64,000 bases of DNA from NCBI GenBank assembly GCA_014773175.1, contig VXCM01003110.1, forward strand, positions 1 to 64,000. The letters are read 5' to 3'. This DNA is from Lucifuga dentata. Lineage: Eukaryota; Chordata; Actinopteri; Ophidiiformes; Bythitidae. The translations under genes and the position numbers were made by a program. Below, one piece after another: positions 53,079 through 64,000 of this stretch (its first letter is position 1; every line of letters starts with the position of its first letter). The notes beneath the pieces are model-generated. The model had not been told where the DNA came from. It ran no database searches and saw only the letters and a list, made by a program, of their open reading frames with translations.

Positions 53079-54330
53079 GACTGACACCGTAAAGAATAAG
53101 ATATTATGTTTATGGGTACACACTGTGAAAAGCACTGACAGATTAGTGACAAAACTGACTAAAAAAGCCTCAGTATTCTTCTGTTAGATCATCTGATAAT
53201 GCCTGAAACCCTTTTTCTGTTTGACCATTTGGGAGAGGATGTGTCTGAAAAACTTTGTAGCTTTCCGACAATGGACAAACCAACAATCATGTTCACTTTG
53301 TGCAACCACTGGTCAAGTGTGCTGAAGTGTGAAAACAGAGTTTTAATTTCTTTCTCTCAAGCTCTCTTCTCCCTCTTCACATAACTACTTTTATGCTTAC
53401 AATCCTGTGCTACGCCATGACTACCTTCAAAGAGAGAAATGAATCGTTATCCCCATTAAATGATTCACCGTGTTGAGATCACAAGCAAAGACACTATTAT
53501 TTCCTAACAAAAGAAATGCCATAATAAAAATTAAGCTTAACATTAACCTTTAGCAGTTTATGAAGACACAGAAGACTTGAAATCATGGTGATAACATCTC
53601 CGTTCCTCTCTTTAACAGCAGACTTTTCACTGTACCTTTGGGTGTGGGCATTCTTAATAGGTGTGAACATAATTACATGATTACTTTCCTTTGTGGGCAC
53701 CAGCTCGTATAACCTGTTAAACCTTATAAAACGCTGCGTTCGACAATAACCACAACTTACTCTCCAGTTATTCTTGCACCAGCTAGCTATACTAACCTGC
53801 CAGCCAGAGTTGTTACAATTGCAACCTAATTGGTTATTTTCATTCTTAAAATAGATGTCCCAAACACTTATTTAAACAAACACAAAACTTTCCTTGTGTA
53901 CTTTTCCTTTACTGTGTAGCTCTGTTTCTTTCTTCTTAACCAGCAGAGAGGCTGCTTCCAGAGATCATCCAGAATTCACAAAACCAAGGTTACATTCAAA
54001 ACCCTCATTTTGCAGAGTATAGAATAGCTGCAATAATTTTTGTTTCACCTTTTATATGAGACTAGATCATCACATTTGGAATAATGGCACTGAAAACAAT
54101 CTTTGGTAGTTACCCAGAATTCATAACCACAGTCCAGACTGCCATGCCACAGCATGCCATGGACTGCCATGTTTTGTGTCTGTCCTTAATTTGTCTGTCC
54201 TTAAGGTAGATATGTCAAACTGTCATTTTTACCTGTAGGAACACCCAACCTCACCTGTTCTGCAACTTTCATTCAGTAAGCTGTGGGTGTAGCACTTATA
54301 CGCCCACATTCTTCATCTCATATGGTGCCT
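53079..54330. other. Intergenic, nothing recognised
   Basis: This AT-rich spacer lies between the akap5-like gene and the mini-gene. I see no conserved ORF, element terminus or RNA gene. Confidence 0.5.
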
Positions 54331-54338
54331 TATAAATA
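54331..54338 (+). promoter_or_regulatory. TATA box of the RGG mini-gene
   Basis: TATAAATA lies about 25-30 bases before a presumed cap site near 54360. A short 5' UTR exon ending at the donor CACCAG|gtatgt (54387) follows. The next acceptor (ttttctctag or tag-cag, 54472/54475) leads to the exon with the start codon. Confidence 0.6.
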
Positions 54339-54515
54339 CAGAGAAGACACACCTATAAGTGGCAACCTTTCATATCGTTACACCAGGTATGTATAGTCAA
54401 TAATTACCTGTGGCATTGAATAATTGCTAACGTAACGACTCAATTTTTAAAACCATCTATTATTTTCTCTAGCAGTTTTTTCCTGCTGTACCTGTCAACT
54501 TGAAGACAAATCAAA

Positions 54516-55561
54516 ATGAGTAGTAGCGGTAAGTCTTGATTAATTATTCATTTTTTTAGGATTGCTTTGAACTCGTTTTCAAATCTGCAAAATTAAAAAA
54601 AAAAACAAAAAAAAACAAAACAATTAAGACTAAGGTTAACACATGATACTACCATACAAATCTTTACTGTACTTCTGATATTGAAGCTTAAATTGACTTG
54701 GTCATCTTCAGTGATTATGTATTATAGTAGGTATAACTGAAATATTACAGTAACATGTGAACGGAAGAAATATGAGAGTAGCCTATATGCTATGTACATT
54801 TAAATTGTAAGTCATATTTGAATAATTTCCCCACTAATTCATGACCTGTACAACACTAATCAGTGTTCAGTTTTGATTTTTTTTGTTTTACAATTTTATA
54901 ATCAGTACTTCATATTCAAAGGCAGCAGTGCCTAAAAACCTGTGCACTAATGGAGGGATAATCAACTTGCTTGATGTCTTATGTCTTTTGACATCACTTT
55001 AAATTTTGTTTTATTTATTTCCTGTATTAATTCAAATATAATTTTTCTTTGTGTTTTGTTGCATTACAGAGAGCCAGGTGAGTCATTTTGCTTATAAACA
55101 GTGCTTTACATGTGAATGAAATGACATGACACTGAAGAAAATTCCTAAAAGACGTGATGTTCCCCTCTAGGGTGAGAAGGGGGAGGAAATGCGAAAAGAT
55201 GAGGAAGAAGAGGAAGATTCTGATCCTAAATCTGACTCAGATGGAGTAAGACATCTTTCCTTTTGTTAATGTGTGCTTTGGTTTTTATAATGCTTTGCTT
55301 CGCCGACTTGGTGAGTTTCTAGCAACAGTGTTTTAATTTGATGTAATGTTTTACAGGAAAAAGGAGAGAAAAAAGTAAGTTTGCTCTACACATCCATTTA
55401 TCAGTCTGTGCTTTCAGAAATGGTTGCAATCATTGTTTTTACTGTATGGCTGCTTTCAGGATAAAGGGAGGAGAGGAGGAGGACAAGGAGGAGGAAGAGG
55501 AGGACGGGGAGGAGGACGGGGAGGAGGACGGGGAGGAGGACAAGGACGTGGCACCCCCTGA
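54516..55561 (+). CDS. Small acidic/RGG-repeat protein (unrecognised)
   Basis: There are five coding exons with consensus GT-AG sites: 54516-54528, 55070-55077 (8 nt), 55171-55245, 55357-55374 (18 nt) and 55460-55561, giving 71 residues. The order is MSSSESQGEKGEEMRK, an acidic run (DEEEEEDSDPKSDSD), a lysine-rich link (EKGEKKDKGRR), then a Gly-Arg domain built of GGGR/GGGQ units ending QGRGTP. There is no signal peptide or membrane segment. The composition suggests a nuclear or RNA-binding low-complexity protein, by analogy with RGG/GAR domains only. A TATA box at 54331, a 5' UTR intron and an AATAAA at 55619 support a real transcription unit. I do not recognise an orthologue. The last exon is also open in another frame that would be acidic, but splice phase selects the RGG frame. 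Confidence 0.6.
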
Positions 55562-55618
55562 AGAAAACGTTGATTTATCATTCTATGACAACGAATGCAT
55601 AACATCGAATACATTACT

Positions 55619-55624
55619 AATAAA
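55619..55624 (+). terminator. Polyadenylation signal of the RGG mini-gene
   Basis: AATAAA lies 58 bases after the stop codon and is followed by a GT-rich stretch (cttgtttattgtttgttgg), as expected for a 3' processing site. Confidence 0.65.
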
Positions 55625-56739
55625 CTAATCCAGAAAACAGCAAGTCTTGTTTATTGTTTGTTGGCATAATTGTTCAGTCAGTAGTAAACTGAAAATCTTA
55701 CCTCTCTATGACCTCTTCCACTTTTGATGTGTCTTTGTTGGTACAGCAGAAAAAGAAATTAATAGATGGCTTTCAAAAGTTGAATAATTTAGTTTTCTTT
55801 CATTGCAAGTAATCAGCAATACTGATTATAGATACCCGGTGTGGCAATAAGAAGAGTGCATTTTACTGGTGTGTTCTGTCTCTATTTTTAAAGCAACATA
55901 TAAGATGAAGAATTCTGGCATGTAAGTGCTAAACCCACAGATCACCTACTGACTGTAGACTGAATGAGATCTTTTCTTTTTTAAATGTATGAATATTTTG
56001 GTTGACATAGCAGATGTGGAGCACACGACAAGCTTTTCAATTCTTGGAAGATTCCTCCGTGTTAAAAGGGACCACACCTGTTATATAGGTTATCTGTGTA
56101 TCTTAGTAAGATGTAGGCATAGCAGCATCAAAAACCAAACCAACATGAAAAACCAAATAGCCAGTAGTTTGAAACAAAGGTTTAACAGTGCTGTCCAGGA
56201 GCAATGTCATCATACTGTATTTTGCGTGTATCTTCTGCATTCGATCCATAAGAAATCATTTCAGTTCCTCTTTTCTGGCTCAAAATCTGTCTGAAAATAT
56301 TATCAATCTAGGAAGATGCACTGCTTTTAATGCACATCATTTCCCCCTCTACAGGCTAATTAATTGACTAAGATTTTTTTTAACCTTTATTTATTGGGGT
56401 GGGGGTGGGGGTTGTTCAGTTCACTGAGTGGTGAATGCTCTTTTGCAGAAACGCCCTGCCCACACACTCACACACAATGTTCACACCTGGAAGTCGTCCA
56501 GTACAACCACAGGCTTTAATTAAACGAATGTTTTAGATTCTCTTGATCCCAAGACTGGCTTTGACTCTTTAAAAGTACTACATCATCACTGATCTATCTT
56601 TTAATCATATTTGTTTTATAACTATATTAACTGGTAAAATCTCCAGAAGGCCACTCATTTAATTCCACTACACATAAGGGATCATATGAATGATCTGAAT
56701 AACTAAAGTTCTATTTCAAAATTACCTGTTTTCTCTAAA
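55625..56739. other. Intergenic, nothing recognised
   Basis: This AT-rich spacer has a short G-rich tract near 56397-56413. No conserved ORF or element end is seen. Confidence 0.45.
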
Positions 56740-57560
56740 ATTTTAGATCATTAATTAGCTCATGGCTAAAGGCCTTCCTATCCAGTAAATCCCACATAAT
56801 CTGGATTCAGGGCTAGTAATGGTACACTTGCCGATATTGTAAATTGGCTGGGTAACCATCCATATTGCATAGCCCTGTTTGTTGGCCTTTCTAAAGCCTT
56901 TGATTATGGTGGATCATTCGATTCTCTAACACACTGGATTTGACTCCTTAGTGGTTAAATGTTTGCAGAAGTCCCTCAATGACAGATCTCAATGAGTGAT
57001 CACTGGCAACACAAAGCTCTGTTTTTAGTGCATAAATATACTGTAGGTGTCCCACAGGGCTTAATTTTAGACCCTGTCCTGTTAACATTTCTTAAATAGT
57101 TACAATGCTAACCCACATCTTTATGAAGATTATACTGTATTGTTTTGGAAATAAGCTCAGCTGTTGAAAATCTTCAAGTTGTTCCATCTTAAGCTTGCAT
57201 CCAGTCAATCTTAAAATACATGCTGTTTTCAAAAAACAAAAAAACTCCAAACTCCCTGACTTTAACATGCAGTAATTAATAAAAAGAAATGTCCTTACTG
57301 AAAGGGTTTCCGATATAAGTACCTTGGCATTTGTACTGACAATATTCAATGTGAAGACCCACGACACACCAATTAAAAACCTTAGAAGATACAGAAATAA
57401 GTCTTGTTTTGCCATTTTTGGGTTATGAAAACAACCTTTCTGTACTTGACTATGGTAATGTTATCTACAGACATGTTGAGCAAAGAAGCAAGAGTATGAT
57501 TTCTCAACAAGTAGATGAAAAAGCAATGCCATCCATGTTTGGGCTAATCCTGACATGTTA
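56740..57560 (+). pseudogene. Decayed LINE reverse transcriptase
   Basis: Broken frames contain recognisable non-LTR reverse-transcriptase blocks in order: ALFVGLSKAFD-like (about 56873-56902), GVPQGLILDP (about 57046-57076) and LYEDYTVL (about 57119-57142) in place of the catalytic Y/FADDTVL box, then AVENLQ. Stops and frame shifts are numerous, so the copy is dead. The style resembles L2/Rex-like fish LINEs. The limits are approximate. Confidence 0.7.
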
Positions 57561-57844
57561 ATATGGTATACTCATGTTTTTGTTTTGCTACGCCCAACAC
57601 TCCAAACCATAACAAAAGTAACACGCCTGTCTGCACATTTCACTCCAAAAATCCAGCTTCAAAAATCCAGGCCACACCTATTGTCATCTTGAGGTAAACA
57701 TACTGTAGCTCTGAAATTTGCACGTCAAGTGAATTATGCAGTGCACACAAAGACGAAACAGGTGTCTCTGAGTTATGACTGAAGGTTTACAGTTGGCTAC
57801 ACTCCCAATGCATTGTGACCTGAGCTGAACTGTCATTTCCACTA

Positions 57845-58542
57845 CAGGCCAGAAATTTGAAGCCACCCCCAGATTTAAAAAAAAAAAAAAAAAAAAAATC
57901 ATAAAATCATCAATATTCTGTTTGTTTTACAATTTATTGCACAGGAAATGACAAAAATATAAAAAATAAATGTAACTAATTAGTTTTCAAGAAAAATTTG
58001 TCAACATAAAAGCACTTTGAAGTCATTTCAGGCTCAGACTTTGGTTTCATCAAAGTAACCCCCTCTGGCCAAGTCATAACTCTCAAAACCTTTAGCTTCT
58101 CCTTTGAATGGATGTAATTTTGGCATAATTTTGATGAATGTTTTGTATCATTGTCCCATTGAAGAATGCAATTTTGACCAATAATTTGTAAACCAGATGG
58201 AATCACATGTCTTTGAAGTATGGAATTATAATTCTCTTTCTTCATAATTCCTTTAACTTGGACCAAGTCTGTTAAAACGTGCAAGCAAGGGAGTTTGGCC
58301 AAGGGAGCTGGAACACAACTGGAGTGCCAGTGCACTAATACAGACAGGGCATACCTTCATTAAAAATCATTTCTTAAGCTACAGTGGCTACATAATGTGC
58401 TCTTGTTGACAAATTCTTCTTGAAAACTAATTAGTTACATTTATTTTATATATTTTTGTCATTTCCTGTGCAATAAACTTTAAAACAGTGTACTGATTAT
58501 TATAATTTTTTAATCTGGGGATGGCCTCAGACTTCTGGCCTG
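57845..58542 (-). mobile_element. Internally deleted Tc1-like element
   Basis: It is flanked by TA (57843-57844, 58543-58544). Both ends start CAGGCCAGAA as inverted repeats, with CCCCAGATT conserved near base 30. A second inverted block (ttattgcacaggaaatgacaaaaatat) follows. The minus-strand ORF 58335-57976 is the C-terminal third of a Tc1 transposase (VKGIMKKENYNSILQ, LQWDNDTKHSSKLC). The final catalytic segment is degenerate, and the N-terminal DNA-binding domain is absent. At 698 bases it is under half the usual length and cannot be autonomous. Confidence 0.85.
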
Positions 58543-58544
58543 TA

Positions 58545-60193
58545 GTGTATTTAATGAGCTGCAGGAGTAAAAATATTACAACAACATCATCCTTATGTTT
58601 TCATCTAGCTCTGCAGTAATTAGTGTCAGGCTGGGCACATGTCTATAGGAACACCTCATCTCATTACACTCACCCTTCATCTGAATAAAGGTGCCTATTA
58701 TTGCCCTAAACTGTAGCCTACCCATGTGTATAAAAACAATCAAACCCTGTTAAGTCTCAGTTGTTAGTATTCACATTATTATAATGTTAAATTATAAACA
58801 TAGGCTTTTGTTGACCTGTGTATTGACCTGCATATGAGAACTGTGAAGTAGACAGTTCTGTGTTAGTATTACTTAAAAGTACATGAACTCAACTTGGTAA
58901 TACATCCCCACATTAAAAAGAGTCAGCCACTAAAAATCCAAACAGTTCAACTACTTCAAAACAAAAATACTTTCCAGTTTGTTGGCTACAAGGGCATGAA
59001 TAGAATACCAAGGGGAAGGATAATACAGTATAATACAGTATTTAAAAAAAAAAAAAATCCACGTATGTTTTGTNCAAGGGGAAGGATAATACAGTATAAT
59101 ACAGTATTTAAAAAAAAAAAAAATCCACGTATGTTTTGTTATTCAAGCATCTTACAATATGAGTAAGACCTGGATAGATGCTCCAGTTGACAAAGACGGT
59201 GGTGCCACCTAGTGGACATAGTTGTGAACAACAGTTTAATCTCTGCTGCTGTTTTTTTAACATGACGACATGATGGTGAATGCAGTTCGCACATGTGTTG
59301 CGTCACCACGGTAATTGCCAAATTTTTCTTCTTTTACGTATTTAAAGTTTTACAAAAACAAATTTCCCATATCCCTACAAGCACAACCTGAAGTGTCAAG
59401 GTAATTTAAAGTTAAGTAAGTTAAAAGTCTGGTTTAAGATCATGTGAGAGTATTTTTTTTTTTCACTATCGTTATGTTTTAACTTTATCTATTAATGCGT
59501 CTATACTACAATAAAATTTAAAAAGAACGTACTTGGTGCCTGTGAACCAAAGTTATACATGTATTTACTAAAAAAAAATATTTAAAATTAGCCTTCCACA
59601 GATCTCAACTACAAATCCAATGCAGTGTTATTACCTACATATGTGGCACTAAGACCATTATCCACAATAAGTCGTCTTAAGGTTAGTTAGAATCGTTAAG
59701 CAAGGTTGCTGTTGAATACATTGTACAATATGGATAATACTGAACATTTTTATCATAACATTTATAATTTATATTATATATATATATATATATTAACATT
59801 TTAAAGCTCAGAAACAGAATAGGGATTTTGTTAAAAGCAAAATAAAATCGGTTCAGTGGCTGTCTCCTCACAGCAAGAAGGTTCTTCCAGGCCTTGTAGG
59901 GCCTTTCTGTGTGGAGTTTTATGCTTTAGTGTGATGACGCCTGACGCCAAGGGGCAACATTTTTTTTGTTTTTTCATTAATCCTTAAACATTCCAAATGC
60001 TTGAGGACCAAAATATTTTGTAAAGCGCTTTTGCTCGTTAGTAAGATTAATACAGAACATAGCCTATGCTATGTGAGCTTGAGTACGTCAACTCGGTACA
60101 CGTTTGCTGACTTGTGTTTGTTTCCATAATACTCTGAAATCTCAGAGCAGTAACACTCTAGTCTCGAGTTACTGCCTTGACTGCTGCAGCCTG
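58545..60193. other. Intergenic, with an N-flanked duplicate
   Basis: No gene is recognised. A 65-mer at 59009-59073 is repeated at 59075-59139 around 'n' at 59074 (assembly artefact). A TATA-like TATAAAAA lies near 58729, without a supporting ORF downstream. Confidence 0.5.
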
Positions 60194-61604
60194 CACAGCA
60201 AATTCAGCAGAGTCAAAATAACTCTGTAAGAGTTAATCTCAACACTTTCAAAGTGTCTCATGGGGTCCACTCCCAAAAGTGTTATTTCAACACTTTTCAA
60301 AGTGTTAGCATTTTAACACTATAATGGAGTAAATATTAACTCTGTGCAGAGTTGAAATTTAACACTGCTCGACACTACAAAGTGTTAAATATTCTCAACA
60401 CCAGTGTCAGGAGTTAAAACTGAACTCTTTTAAAGTGTGACATATTTTCAACACTAGTGTAAGGTGTTAAAAATTAACTCTTTTATTGTGTAATTTTTTA
60501 ACTACTTAAGAGTTACCCTCTAATTAGCATATTGTGTGTAAATATAGTACAATACAATTTAATGTATGTTAAAAAATGACAGACCTATCCTGTTTGCTTC
60601 AATCCACATTTTTATTTCAGAAAATCTTAATTAATTACTGACTATAATGCTGTCCAACACTAGTCTCTCCTCTTCATCATCAGCATGATGAAGAGGAGAA
60701 GAACACTTCTCCCTGAACAAAGTGGAATTACTTTGCTCAATAAGAAGCATTTCTCAGTTAAAGCTTATTAAAGCTTCAACAACAAAACAGCAATATAACA
60801 GTTAATAGTAAGCAGAATGCAGCAGGGATATCATAACAAGAACACACACTCTCTCTGATGGTGACACACCAAAAAGTAGAATGCATTCAAATGTAACTCA
60901 AACTGTTACAGCTGCAACAAATAAACTTATACAAAGCTGTAACATTCACAAAAAGGATGATAACAGATATTTACAACAGAACTAGAACTCAGAGCATGTA
61001 ACACTGCTGCAAGCATGCTGGGAGAATCAGAGCAGCTCAATCCACCGTCGCTACAGTGTGTTTACTGCAGACTTTGCATGTCGCCTTTAACAGCAACTTT
61101 TAACTTCTCATGTTGGGCCTTTTAGAGCCTTTGTGTGAAAAACAATAACCTCATTCTAACTCCGTCCAGGAGTATCACCTGCTAGCATGAACTCTTTGAT
61201 AGCATGGCTGCTATTCATAAAGAGAGTGTGGAAAACTTGGATATGATCAAAAACAGTCAAATTTAAGGAAATTAACATTTAAATGTTTACCTAAAAATGA
61301 ATTTTGAAGTTAACCATTGTTGTTGTGACTGCATGTTATGCTCAAACTAATGAAGCAGAAAAAACTCCCAACACCCTCAGAGTTGAAAGCCAGTGTCAAA
61401 AACTTCCAGATCATCAAATCAACACCGTCAGTGTTGATTTGACAAAAATGGCTTCAACACCCAATTTTGACACCAACTATTTAGTTGACCGGGTGTCAAA
61501 AGAGGCAAATTACACCAAATCCATAGTTAGATTAACTCCAGACGTAGTTGGATTGACACTCTTTTCATCAACACCAGAATTTTAACTCTGCTGAATTTGC
61601 TGTG
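60194..61604. mobile_element. Non-autonomous DNA element with perfect 20-bp TIRs
   Basis: CACAGCAAATTCAGCAGAGT at 60194-60213 is exactly repeated in inverted orientation at 61585-61604. Both arms (about 60214-60500 and 61350-61584) are packed with AACACT/AGTGTT motifs in palindromic arrangement. The only ORF (61304-61585, 93 aa) is made from the repeat arm and resembles no transposase. No clear target-site duplication is visible, so the superfamily is not assigned. Confidence 0.8.
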
Positions 61605-61979
61605 TGGGAGAAGCATGTGGCATTTGTCTGCCAGACTTTGCTGCATGTCATTATAGCTCTCAGACTTGACTTTGGCAGAGGCAGCATGCCATGCATAAAG
61701 AATTGTGGAAATCCAGCAGGCATCCCCCCCACCCCCAGTCTTTAGGAAGCTCCTTTAGTACTCTAAACATGTAGTCTGGAGCTTGTAGGTAACAGCTGTT
61801 GAACTGTAGTGGAAAAAATAGAACAGATCTATTTTCTAAAGTCTGGATTATAGCCTACAATGGCAGTTTTGGCATAATCAGATCTGAACGAGACGCAGAG
61901 TGCGAGGATTCCAGGAGCTTTTATAGAAACTCAAAGACCTTATCGCACAGCCGCAGCGACAAAAGTGTCAATTTCCTTT

Positions 61980-62059
61980 AAAATTCTGGAATATTCTGAG
62001 TATTTAACTAGCGTGCGTTGAGCTGGGGATACGCGAGGAGGGGGCAGCACAAGTGCTTT

Positions 62060-62108
<49 letters not shown>

Positions 62109-62329
62109 AGCGGGTGGGTGCAGTGAAATCCGTTAACAGGGGAGCTCTGTGCGTTTGTTAGACGTCTTGGCTGCTTGCCCAACTTGGCTCATTGTAATCA
62201 AGGCATGGTCATCGACTCTAGGCAGCCCTCTCTGCCGCCTCGGCTGCCTTGTGCTTGGACCCTACCCAGCTCCCACCGCTGACATGGAAAGACCTGTGAG
62301 TGCCTCCTCTCCTTTCCCCTCTTCTCATC

Positions 62330-62393
<64 letters not shown>

Positions 62394-62900
62394 GCCTACG
62401 CAGTACGCACTCTTTCTGGATCTCTCTGTATCTGCCTGTCTGCTTTTAGGCTCCTCATTTTCTGCTCCGTGTTCTCCCTGCTGACGGAGATTTGGATGTG
62501 CGTGTGGCTAAATGCAGCATTTCAGCGAGGCGTTTGTGTCTCCGGCTCTACTGCAGCTCTTGTAAGGTGGAGGAAACGCTGGATAGGGAGGAAGCCTTGG
62601 CAGCAACCCCCCCCCGNCCCCCCCCCGTCCGGGCAAGGGTGCCATCCGCTGGCAGAGCCACTACTCCTCTGTTTGTTCTGTGATTGTGTACGCACTGCAC
62701 AACAACACAACCGCCGACACGCAAACACAACAGCCCAACAAAACCCAGAGAGGATCCGTTCCCACGTAAGCTTTGCAGCGTGGGGTAAGGGNGGGGGGCG
62801 GTGACGTTCTTATTGGCCTCGCTGAGATTCCGAGTCGGCGGCGTCTCTACTGACTCCTATTCTTGGTGGTATGTCCTCATGGTCTGTTGTGTTTGGATAC
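61980..62900 (+). promoter_or_regulatory. Possible promoter and first exon of a gene beyond the window
   Basis: This stretch is richer in G+C than its neighbours and holds a (GA)n run (62066-62105) and a (CT)n run (62329-62392). Between them GACATGGAAAGACCT|gtgagt (62282-62295) could be a short coding first exon with a strong donor. Later exons are not in the window, so I cannot name the gene. Single Ns at 62617 and 62792 sit in C and G runs. Confidence 0.35.
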
Positions 62901-64000
62901 CCTGACAACTAGAGCCGTGAGGTAACCAGCCGCTTTCCACTCTCTGCAGCGAGTCCCAACTTTTCTCTTCGTGTTTTTTTTTGGTTTTTTGTTTTTTTGC
63001 ATCTTTCGAACAGGTTTCAAGACAAACTGGATTCAGGATGTTTACATGTTTGCAGACTCCATACTGTAAAAAAAAAAAAAAGGTTTAGTACGTTTGAATG
63101 TGAGAGTTCAACTGATAAATGAACTCGAGATCTTCAACAAAACTCAGATTTAATTTATTCTTACCAAGCGTATGGCAAGCATGGAAGAATTTGTTGCAGC
63201 CCCGGTGTGACGTTCTTTGTGTTATTGCGAGCCGTGAGTCATCGTTCTGTGCAGGAATATCACATGGAAGCAACGAGGACTCTGTCATGTCGTCACCGGG
63301 GCAACAACGGAGGATGACTGACTCCTTACATTTTGGCACTTCTGCTTCCTGTGTCTCTGTCCCTCTGTTATCCGAACACTTCACCCAGCCCGCGGAGAAC
63401 GGGACGCTCCATAAGGAATGAGGAATATTTTTGTCACAGCTTTGACAAACAGTGGGCAACATTTCCGTTTTGGCTACGAATTCTTTTCGCGTCTGCTTTT
63501 CTGTGAACAGCAACAGACGACGGCAGCGTTGATTTCCGTGGGAAGAAACACTTGTTTACACTGATTTAATTGAGAGATCCCTTTTGACAATGGCTGCTAA
63601 ATGATTATCCAACGCTGTTGCTGTCTTGTCCGTACAGGTATTATGATCTTTAGGCTATAATTTATTTATTTATTTTTTGGCATTATATGATTTGCTCATC
63701 TTAGAGTTTGTATGAGGTATAGAGCTGCCATGCAGACAGTTATTTATGCTGAAATTTCATGCTGAAATGAAAGCAGCTTGTTACCAGATCGCCATGCTGT
63801 GATTTGAATCTGTCATTCCGTCTCTCAAATATCATAAACCTGACCTTGACCTATAGTCCTAACTTTGTGCTCGGAGAGTNCCCTTTTTTTTCTCCTCATT
63901 CTCTAGTTTTGTAAGGCATGCGATTTTTTGTACTCTTTAATCGATCGCATGAACCACATCCACCTCAGGAAACCAGAAATCAGAGAAGGAACATAGTTAG
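62901..64000. other. No feature recognised
   Basis: No conserved ORF, repeat boundary or RNA gene is seen. The segment could be the first intron of the gene suspected at 61980-62900. An 'n' at 63880 precedes a T run. Confidence 0.4.

Noticed and set aside
55446..55628. A 60-residue acidic ORF over the mini-gene's last exon
   Set aside because: Its start lies before the acceptor and the splice phase selects the RGG frame. It is kept only as a dual-frame observation.
61304..61585. A 93-residue ORF inside the TIR element
   Set aside because: It is built from the palindromic repeat arm, with no transposase motif.
62149..62394. An 81-residue ORF ending in a Ser-Leu repeat
   Set aside because: Its tail is the translation of a (CT)n microsatellite. 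Only the possible donor at 62295 is of interest.

Overview
The window is nuclear DNA of a ray-finned (teleost, probably percomorph) fish. The evidence is intron-rich vertebrate genes with compact introns, GT-AG (twice GC-AG) splice sites, vertebrate orthologues identifiable by protein sequence, fish-type Tc1 and LINE remnants, and many dinucleotide microsatellites. There are no bacterial operons, CRISPR arrays or rRNA genes. About twenty single 'n' bases mark assembly joins. At least seven of them sit between two copies of the same 61-67 base sequence, so they look like unmerged contig overlaps and not biology.

Layout from left to right: (1) the 3' coding exons of tmem39b (+, 374-3389; its 5' part lies before the window); (2) ccdc28b (+, 5977-9238); (3) togaram1 (-, 22830-11477, 22 coding exons); (4) klhl28 (+, 25671-29955), head-to-head with togaram1; (5) the C14orf28/DRIP1 orthologue (-, 37383-34890), convergent with klhl28; (6) mthfd1 (+, 37949-50936, 27 coding exons), sharing a 565-bp divergent promoter with the C14orf28 gene; (7) a short akap5-like gene (+, to 53078), recognised by its C-terminal RII-binding helix; (8) a TATA-driven mini-gene (+, 54516-55561) that reads as a 71-residue acidic plus RGG-repeat protein through 8- and 18-nt microexons, which I do not recognise; (9) a transposon-rich stretch (56.7-61.6 kb) with a decayed LINE reverse transcriptase, an internally deleted Tc1 element and a 1.4-kb element with perfect 20-bp terminal inverted repeats; (10) a GC-rich, microsatellite-bearing stretch at 62-63 kb that may be the promoter of a gene outside the window. 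Splice phases were followed by hand through all exons. The coding sums are divisible by three for ccdc28b (212 aa), togaram1 (1528 aa), klhl28 (571 aa), C14orf28 (339 aa), mthfd1 (934 aa) and the mini-gene (71 aa). For togaram1 and klhl28 this holds only after one N-flanked duplicate copy is removed.

The gene order combines blocks that in human lie on chr1p35 (TMEM39B, CCDC28B), chr14q21 (TOGARAM1-KLHL28-C14orf28, same relative orientations) and chr14q23 (MTHFD1-AKAP5). Functionally the genes are mostly unrelated housekeeping or signalling genes. togaram1 and ccdc28b both belong to cilium biology, and mthfd1 is the cytosolic one-carbon/folate enzyme.

A family of TTAA-flanked, long-terminal-inverted-repeat elements occurs seven times between 1.8 and 35.7 kb, in introns of tmem39b, ccdc28b, togaram1, klhl28 and C14orf28 and in spacer. 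The most novel-looking items are the RGG mini-gene, the compact akap5-like protein, the apparent absence of the first TOG domain from togaram1, and the TTAA element family.
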